DNA of 6,051 bases from Paracoccaceae bacterium (lineage in GTDB: Bacteria; Pseudomonadota; Alphaproteobacteria; Rhodobacterales; Rhodobacteraceae). Under the pieces are notes generated by a model that saw only the letters and a program-made list of their open reading frames with translations, was not told the origin of the DNA and did not search any database. Made by a program: the position numbers and the translations under genes. Below are positions 5,444-6,051 of the stretch, one piece after another (position 1 is the first letter of the stretch; the number at the start of each line of letters is the position of its first letter). The DNA lies in assembly GCA_007131945.1 (NCBI GenBank), contig SLPP01000038.1, forward strand, positions 1 through 6,051, read 5' to 3'.

Positions 5444-5473
5444 GCCGTTCTGGCCCGATGGAGGCCGAACGGC
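5444..5473 (-). terminator. Strong hairpin beside the tandem repeat, possible terminator
   Basis: The minus strand folds as GCCGTTC-GGCC, a 7-nt loop, GGCC-A-GAACGGC: 11 paired bases with a single bulged A. It begins 102 bp downstream of the dehydrogenase stop and ends 7 bp before the tandem repeat. No T-run follows on either strand, so it would be a U-less terminator, a Rho-dependent 3'-end structure or part of a carA leader. The hairpin itself is seen directly. Confidence 0.45.
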
Positions 5474-5557
5474 GGGCGGAGGCGGCGCGTGCTCGCGGGG
5501 GCGATGCAACGGATCGCGCCGGAAAACGCGCGGGCGGGACCGGCGGGGCAAGGCAGA

Positions 5558-5571
5558 GGTGCCGGGGCACC
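5558..5571 (-). other. Short palindrome directly after the dehydrogenase stop codon
   Basis: GGTGC-CCCG-GCACC on the minus strand is a 5-bp stem with a 4-nt loop, beginning three bases after the TGA at 5575. It has no T-run. It could help end or protect the dehydrogenase mRNA, but it is short enough to be chance in GC-rich DNA. Confidence 0.25.
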
Positions 5572-5574
5572 GCG

Positions 5575-6051
5575 TCACGGGACCAGCATGACCTTGCCGG
5601 CGCTGCGCCGATAGGCGGGCAGGATGCCGGCGATCGCTTCGGAGAGCGGCAGGGTGGCGGCGACGCGGGTGGTCCAGGCCCCGCTGGCGAAGCGGTCCTG
5701 CACCATGCCGATCAACTCGGCGCGCCGCTCCTGCGACAGCCTCGGCAACCAGGTCGAGAGCCAGAACCCCTCGATCCGCTTGTCCATGAAGATGAACTGT
5801 CCCATCTGGGTCAGACGCGGCGCCTCGGAGCCCATCTTGCCATAGCTGACCCAGACCGCGCGCGCGGGCATCGCGAAGAACAGCTCCGCCGCGATCTGGT
5901 CGCCGACGGCGTCGAGCAGCACGCGCGGCTTGCGCGCCCGCAGCGCCGATTGCGCCGCCTCGGAAAAGTCACCCTCGCCCGAGACCAGCACCTCGGCCGC
6001 GCCCAGCCCGCGCAGCGCGTCGCGGTCGTCGGGGCGGCGGATGACGGCGAT
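5575..6051 (-). CDS. Medium-chain dehydrogenase/reductase (zinc-binding or quinone-oxidoreductase-like), C-terminal part
   Basis: The frame is open from the right edge of the window, giving the last 158 residues of a protein whose start lies outside. It begins IAVIRRPDDRDALRGLGAAE, which looks like the second Rossmann strand and helix of the nucleotide-binding domain just after the glycine-rich loop, with VIRR suited to an NADP(H) phosphate. Next come PRVLLDAVGDQIAAELFFAM, the WVSYGKMG strand and turn, a substrate-domain helix FWLSTWLPRLSQERR, and the usual C-terminal strand ending GKVMLVP. This order is that of the MDR superfamily, nearer the NADPH:quinone oxidoreductase/2-enoyl-thioester reductase branch than classical alcohol dehydrogenases. 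Catalytic and zinc residues would be in the missing N-terminal half, so the substrate cannot be named. It is on the same strand as carA but 419 bp away. Confidence 0.8.
   Translation of the reverse strand: MAVIRRPDDRDALRGLGAAEVLVSGEGDFSEAAQSALRARKPRVLLDAVGDQIAAELFFAMPARAVWVSYGKMGSEAPRLTQMGQFIFMDKRIEGFWLSTWLPRLSQERRAELIGMVQDRFASGAWTTRVAATLPLSEAIAGILPAYRRSAGKVMLVP

Larger units (their letters stand above)
5156..5574. other. Long non-coding stretch upstream of carA
   Basis: About 419 bp separate the carA start from the stop of the dehydrogenase, much longer than other gaps here. Reading frames cross it on both strands, but none has family-like composition, and several stay open only because of the 11-bp repeat. 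It holds, in minus-strand order, a short palindrome after the dehydrogenase stop, a strong hairpin, the tandem repeat, a more AT-rich section (about 5270-5360) and a leader inverted repeat near carA. A possible weak carA promoter is TTGATT (5211-5206), 17 bp, TAGGGA (5188-5183); the -10 is poor and I do not call it with confidence. Confidence 0.6.

Noticed and set aside
5186..5591. Open frames on both strands across the tandem repeat
   Set aside because: They translate the repeat into simple peptides (for example HPLATRLPPAC) in several frames at once because the 11-bp unit cycles through frames. No ribosome site or family-like sequence supports a gene.

Overview
The window is dense, GC-rich DNA (about two thirds G+C by eye) with short intergenic gaps. 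It looks like chromosomal DNA of an alphaproteobacterium, most likely Rhodobacterales (Rhodobacter/Paracoccus/roseobacter type). The clues are a UbiH-type hydroxylase start next to a small membrane protein gene and a pyrimidine-5'-nucleotidase-like HAD gene, the sequence character of CarA and the GntR regulator, and a full-length CtrA-type box (TTAA-N7-TTAAC). CtrA is an alphaproteobacterial regulator. No phage, transposon, CRISPR, tRNA or rRNA is visible.

Layout. Positions 1-1156 hold three minus-strand genes in a row: a HAD-family phosphatase (506-1156), a small two-helix membrane protein (148-411) and the first 29 codons of a flavoprotein hydroxylase of the UbiH/UbiF family (1-89). Divergent from them is a plus-strand FCD-type GntR regulator (about 1252-1914). 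The 95-bp region between the divergent genes holds candidate promoters and an imperfect inverted repeat. The regulator ends only 3 bp from the convergent end of a large minus-strand glycosyltransferase gene (1918-3879). That protein joins an N-terminal MshEN/GspE-N-like domain, a domain that binds c-di-GMP in some proteins, to a membrane-bound GT2 synthase. A CtrA box lies 72 bp upstream of its start. Next, also on the minus strand, is carA (3992-5155), the small subunit of carbamoyl-phosphate synthase. Upstream of carA is a 419-bp non-coding stretch with a six-copy 11-bp tandem repeat, a strong hairpin beside it and further small inverted repeats. The window ends inside the C-terminal part of a medium-chain dehydrogenase/reductase (5575-6051, minus).

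How the genes fit together. Most of the genes are housekeeping: ubiquinone biosynthesis (UbiH), arginine/pyrimidine precursor synthesis (CarA) and nucleotide dephosphorylation (HAD). The part most worth following is the glycosyltransferase. Its tandem 24-residue MshEN-like motifs and its CtrA-type upstream box suggest, as inference, a surface polysaccharide synthase that responds to the CtrA/c-di-GMP lifestyle network. The second is the tandem-repeat and hairpin region upstream of carA. I see no complete novel multi-gene system here.
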